NCBI GenBank assembly: GCA_002402085.1
Contig: NVVB01000139.1
Location: 1-5,132 of the forward strand
DNA from: Gammaproteobacteria bacterium
Lineage (GTDB): Bacteria > Pseudomonadota > Gammaproteobacteria > Pseudomonadales > UBA3067
Direction of reading: 5' to 3'
Length of the DNA: 5,132 bases
In this document: positions 4,133 to 5,132 of the stretch, piece by piece
Layout of the letters: every line of letters starts with the position of its first letter
How positions within the stretch are numbered: position 1 is the stretch's first letter
Translations under genes and position numbers: made by a program
The notes under the pieces: generated by a model
What the model was told of the DNA's origin: nothing
Database searches by the model: none
What the model saw: only the letters and a program-made list of their open reading frames with translations

Positions 4133-4431
4133 GACGCTAGAGCACATTCATACATTGATGCATCTAGCTTGTCTGCATACTCTCTTAGTAGTGCTGTAAC
4201 GTTTGGTGTATTTTCTCCTCCGTCCCACTCTAAGTGTATTTCTAAAAACTCTTGTAATACGTCCTTAAGATCAACCGTCAATACACCCTCGCCGTCATAG
4301 CCTTCCGGCCAACTTCCGTCAGGCAATGAAAAGGATATGTAAGGAGGTATATCTTTTTTAATTCCACTACATACTGCTAAATCAAAAATTGGTGTGTTTT
4401 TTCCTGCTTCAGTGCATTTTGCTATAGTCAT
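4129..4431 (-). CDS. Hypothetical acidic protein
   Basis: I chose the ATG at 4431, giving 100 residues (MTIAKCTEAGKNTPIF...). The frame is open farther to a TTG at 4476, but that extension would lie deep within the upstream gene and has no ribosome site. With the ATG the overlap with that gene is 23 bases; the ribosome site is weak (AGAGAG/GAAG region). The product is strongly acidic, with IPPYISFSLPDGSWPEGYDG in the middle and a helical region DLKDVLQEFLEIHLEW before DGGENTPNVTALLREYADKL. No membrane span or catalytic motif is visible and I do not recognise a family. Its TGA overlaps the start of the small membrane gene (ATGA). Strong acidity is shared by DNA-mimic and some anti-defence proteins, but that is a loose resemblance only. 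Confidence 0.7.
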   Translation of the reverse strand: MTIAKCTEAGKNTPIFDLAVCSGIKKDIPPYISFSLPDGSWPEGYDGEGVLTVDLKDVLQEFLEIHLEWDGGENTPNVTALLREYADKLDASMYECALAS

Positions 4432-4801
4432 TTTCTTCACTCTCTGTTTTATATTTTGATTTAAATTCGGACCCAATATTTGGAAGTTCCGAAAGGTTGA
4501 TTTGCTCGTTTAGAACAGTTAGAAACTCTTCCCTTGCTGATGCTGGATGTATGTCAATCTCCACAGGGTTAACAATACCTAGAAAGTCCCCTTGTTTTTC
4601 GATCACCATGTGCCAAGCAGGGAGATCCACGCCATTAGGTAACATAATTGGAATTTTATGAGGGTTAAAAACTATAGCCCATTCACTATTGACTTGAAGT
4701 TCAAAGCACCCCGGTACTTTTTCTAAATCTCTTAAGCCCCGCACATGCGCTAACTCAAGAACTTTTACAAACACATCTTCTAGACTTTCTATTTTCATCA
4801 T
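4409..4801 (-). CDS. Hypothetical phage protein (WAIVFNPHK motif)
   Basis: The protein has 130 residues. An N-terminal helix (SLEDVFVKVLELAHVRGLRD, 6-25) precedes a beta-rich middle with ELQVNSEWAIVFNPHK (34-49), LPAWHMVIEKQGDFLGIVNP (60-79) and a helix SAREEFLTVLNEQ. A W-x-I/V-x-FN-x-H pattern followed by a short strand pair and an 'NED/REE'-type helix resembles small uncharacterised prophage proteins; no function is established to my knowledge. The C-terminal 25 residues are Lys/Glu/Ser-rich and probably disordered, and their codons overlap the next gene by 23 bases. Two adjacent ATGs (4801, 4798) are possible starts; GGGGGTGG just upstream is the ribosome site, and ATGA overlap with the preceding gene suggests coupling. 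Confidence 0.76.
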   Translation of the reverse strand: MMKIESLEDVFVKVLELAHVRGLRDLEKVPGCFELQVNSEWAIVFNPHKIPIMLPNGVDLPAWHMVIEKQGDFLGIVNPVEIDIHPASAREEFLTVLNEQINLSELPNIGSEFKSKYKTESEENDYSKMH

Positions 4802-4995
4802 CCACCCCCATCAGCAAAGCAATATATAAAACCTATAAAACAAGATGTGATCGCCGAGGCAATAAACAAACGTTCAATAAAACTTAATAGAACTGCTGGT
4901 GGTGGATTAGGTCTATTCACGTATCTTATAATTAGCATCGCTATTAGAAATGCGCTACTAAACAAAAGAAATGTTATTAGCGTTTTAAGTATCAT
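4798..4995 (-). CDS. Small two-helix membrane protein, unknown function
   Basis: This 65-residue protein has a first hydrophobic segment at about residues 4-23 (LITFLLFSSAFLIAMLII) and a second at about 42-60, joined by RYVNRPNPPP, a basic and proline-rich turn. It ends ADGGG. The N-terminus could be an uncleaved signal anchor; both ends are probably on the same membrane face. The ATG at 4995 has a good AGGAAGG ribosome site 8 bases upstream, within the last codons of the preceding gene, which it overlaps by 11 bases. Its TGA overlaps the next start (ATGA). Two-helix architecture also fits holins, but its place among early genes, far from the lysis-type gene at 387-593, argues against that. 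Confidence 0.7.
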   Translation of the reverse strand: MILKTLITFLLFSSAFLIAMLIIRYVNRPNPPPAVLLSFIERLFIASAITSCFIGFIYCFADGGG

Positions 4996-5132
4996 CAGCT
5001 AAACCTTCCTGCTTAGTTTTATTATGCTGCGCACTCCTCTTAGCTTTATTAGGATCAATTAAAATTCGGCGGACTTCGCTTAACCTATCCCTGTATGCAG
5101 ACACCATTAATCGACCGTGTTCGTCACGCCCC
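4985..5132 (-). CDS. C-terminal end of an unidentified phage protein (start beyond the window)
   Basis: The minus strand is open from the window edge to a TAA at 4985-4987, giving 48 residues that begin GRDEHGRLMVSAYRDRLSEV. The part shown has an Arg-rich helix (SAYRDRLSEVRRILID) and a basic, polar tail (NKAKRSAQHNKTKQ) ending in LADDT. The composition suggests a nucleic-acid-associated protein, but the fragment is too short to assign. An internal ATG at residue 9 has no ribosome site, so the gene probably starts outside the window. It overlaps the following membrane gene by 11 bases and carries that gene's ribosome site, so they are one operon. Confidence 0.6.
   Translation of the reverse strand, partial: GRDEHGRLMVSAYRDRLSEVRRILIDPNKAKRSAQHNKTKQEGLADDT

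Noticed and set aside
4432..4476. N-terminal extension of the acidic protein from a TTG at 4476
   Set aside because: It would increase the overlap with the preceding gene to 68 bases and has no ribosome site; the ATG at 4431 is preferred.

Overview
The window looks like part of a tailed bacteriophage or prophage from a bacterium, most likely a gammaproteobacterium. The evidence is a run of very short, tightly packed genes all on the minus strand, several stop/start overlaps, a Q-type late antiterminator-like gene just before a terminator-rich gap, then a holin-like gene and a structural gene. The host assignment is an inference from general resemblance to enterobacterial and vibrio-type phage proteins. 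No tRNA, transposase, integrase or CRISPR array is visible, and I support no plus-strand gene.

Transcription runs from high to low coordinates. From 5132 to about 1335 lies a cluster of thirteen genes, almost all uncharacterised: a truncated gene at the window edge, three small membrane proteins (4798-4995, 3920-4132, 1772-1984), and soluble proteins of 68 to 221 residues. Some resemble uncharacterised phage families, namely the 221-residue protein with its FDLITWPG and GYWGEKLQ motifs, the 92-residue NGYWSG protein and the 130-residue WAIVFNPHK protein. One (1335-1772) has a P-loop-like motif with arginine in place of the usual lysine. This cluster sits where lambdoid phages carry their nin-type accessory genes, between replication and Q.

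At 849-1223 is the probable Q antiterminator. Behind it lies a 255-base gap (594-848) with a candidate late promoter (697-725), a rho-independent terminator overlapping the predicted transcription start (671-695), a second hairpin terminator farther down (605-646) and repeated GGGTTAAC sites. This matches the pR'/tR' logic of Q control, in which the late promoter makes a short terminated RNA until Q modifies the polymerase. The first late gene is a small two-helix holin-like protein (387-593). A third, strong terminator (334-360) follows, and then a structural protein with a putative Ig-like domain that runs off the window (1-324).

Unexplained structure includes a 20-base repeat behind two successive genes with shorter relatives at other gene junctions, a 12-base tandem repeat carrying three DnaA-box-like TTATCCAC sequences across a stop codon, a 7-base tandem repeat giving stops in all three frames, a duplicated GC-rich/A-tract element upstream of Q, and a 106-base out-of-frame overlap between two genes.
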